Below, piece after piece: positions 49,543 to 49,768 of a stretch of DNA of 49,768 bases. The stretch comes from Alphaproteobacteria bacterium. Lineage in GTDB: Bacteria > Pseudomonadota > Alphaproteobacteria > TMED109. The position numbers and the translations under genes were made by a program. How positions within the stretch are numbered: position 1 is the first letter of the stretch; the number at the start of each line of letters is the position of its first letter. The stretch covers positions 960-50,727 of the forward strand of contig JAGWAT010000019.1 of NCBI GenBank assembly GCA_021296265.1, written 5' to 3'. Below the pieces are notes generated by a model. That model was not told the DNA's origin. It saw only the letters and a list, made by a program, of their open reading frames with translations, and did not search any database.

Positions 49543-49616
49543 TGCATGGGGCGGGTACGCGTGGTACAGGTAAAGGAGTCAACACCTTACCGAAGACCAC
49601 AGGATCGCCCCATGCA
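49543..49616 (+). promoter_or_regulatory. Hairpin sequestering the transposase start codon
   Basis: TGCATGGGGCG (49543-49553) is perfectly complementary to CGCCCCATGCA (49606-49616), giving an 11-bp stem plus one G-T pair. The right arm contains the transposase ATG (49612-49614). A transcript entering from outside would carry both arms and hide the start; one initiated in the 52-nt loop would not. This is the known protective layout of several IS elements; its use here is inferred. Confidence 0.55.
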
Positions 49617-49768
49617 ACCAGAGTGTATCCGGCCGCAGCTGTGTTTTGAAGGTCTGGGCCGGCGGTCTGTGGTGGGCCGGTTCGACGGTGGCCGGCTGAC
49701 GACGGACGGTGGCGTGCTGCTGCTGCGCGAGGTCGACCGCCGGTTCCGGGTGACGGAGCGGCTGGCGG
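49612..49768 (+). CDS. IS1380-family transposase (N-terminal part)
   Basis: 52 codons before the window edge: MQPECIRPQLCFEGLGRRSV, then GRFDGGRLTTDGGVLLLREV and DRRFRVTERLA. The FDGG-LTTDGG-LLLREVDR block is the N-terminal signature of IS1380 DDE transposases. The ATG 49612 lies in the hairpin right arm; AGGA (49601-49604) is the likely ribosome site. The catalytic core is outside the window. Confidence 0.82.
   Translation, partial: MQPECIRPQLCFEGLGRRSVVGRFDGGRLTTDGGVLLLREVDRRFRVTERLA

Larger units (their letters stand above)
49535..49768 (+). mobile_element. IS1380-family insertion sequence, left part
   Basis: Begins somewhere between the end of HSP90-like coding similarity (about 49530) and the transposase start at 49612, and runs beyond the window. 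The left inverted repeat could not be fixed by eye. The element carries a start-codon hairpin (49543-49616) and the transposase N terminus. Confidence 0.65.

Noticed and set aside
1..49768. CRISPR array, toxin-antitoxin or known phage-defence operon
   Set aside because: No regularly spaced repeats were seen and none of the gene products shows signature domains of such systems; only a fragment of an HSP90-like ATPase hints at accessory content beyond the right edge.

Overview
The window is high-GC bacterial chromosome, most likely from an alphaproteobacterium near Rhodospirillales. The clues are a SUV3-type helicase, a chorismate mutase/TyrA/DUF2125 cluster, the rpe - heparinase-like - purH neighbourhood, the YbbN/LON-domain/Trm112/DUF971 operon, frequent GTG starts, and 1-4 nt start/stop overlaps. 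This placement is inferred from gene content; no 16S rRNA gene is present.

From 1 to about 45.06 kb the content is mostly chromosomal housekeeping: the bioY end and recA; aromatic amino-acid genes (chorismate mutase, tyrA); DUF2125, an SDR and the SUV3 helicase; msrA with an FAH-family enzyme; a sodium:solute symporter with two small membrane-protein genes; an ABC1 kinase; tRNA-Val(GAC); and a loose catabolic stretch (enolase superfamily, ABM, VOC, GST). Next come rpe, a heparinase-like gene, a KAS III protein, cysQ-like, purH, an amidase and a UbiH-type monooxygenase; the ybbN operon and tRNA-Gly(GCC); orphan egtD; a Mug-like protein; a compact arsR-arsC-aquaporin arsenic operon; phhB; two tandem EamA exporters with moaB and a lytic transglycosylase; and a two-subunit 3-oxoacid CoA-transferase. 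Decay within this part is limited to a methyltransferase pseudogene (30.8-31.5 kb), an ABM gene with a stop at codon 4, and small remnants near 18 and 20 kb.

From 45.06 kb to the end the character changes. A 3' half of a tRNA, running from the anticodon loop to CCA and resembling tRNA-Arg(UCU), sits directly after the CoA-transferase genes. It is followed by a group II intron whose reverse-transcriptase core is deleted, an antisense HEAT-repeat scrap fused into the end of an SRPBCC gene, the tail of a degraded alpha/beta hydrolase beside an intact homologue, a palindromic operator and a TetR regulator, a possible mutator-type transposase tail, a fragment of an HSP90-like ATPase, and the start of an IS1380-family element. 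This looks like the margin of a mobile, decaying island entered at a tRNA-type attachment site.

No CRISPR array, phage or recognised defence system is visible. The most distinctive points are the tDNA-bounded accessory margin, the internally deleted intron protein, the Cys-nucleophile hydrolase/TetR pair, and the hairpin that hides the IS1380 transposase start codon.
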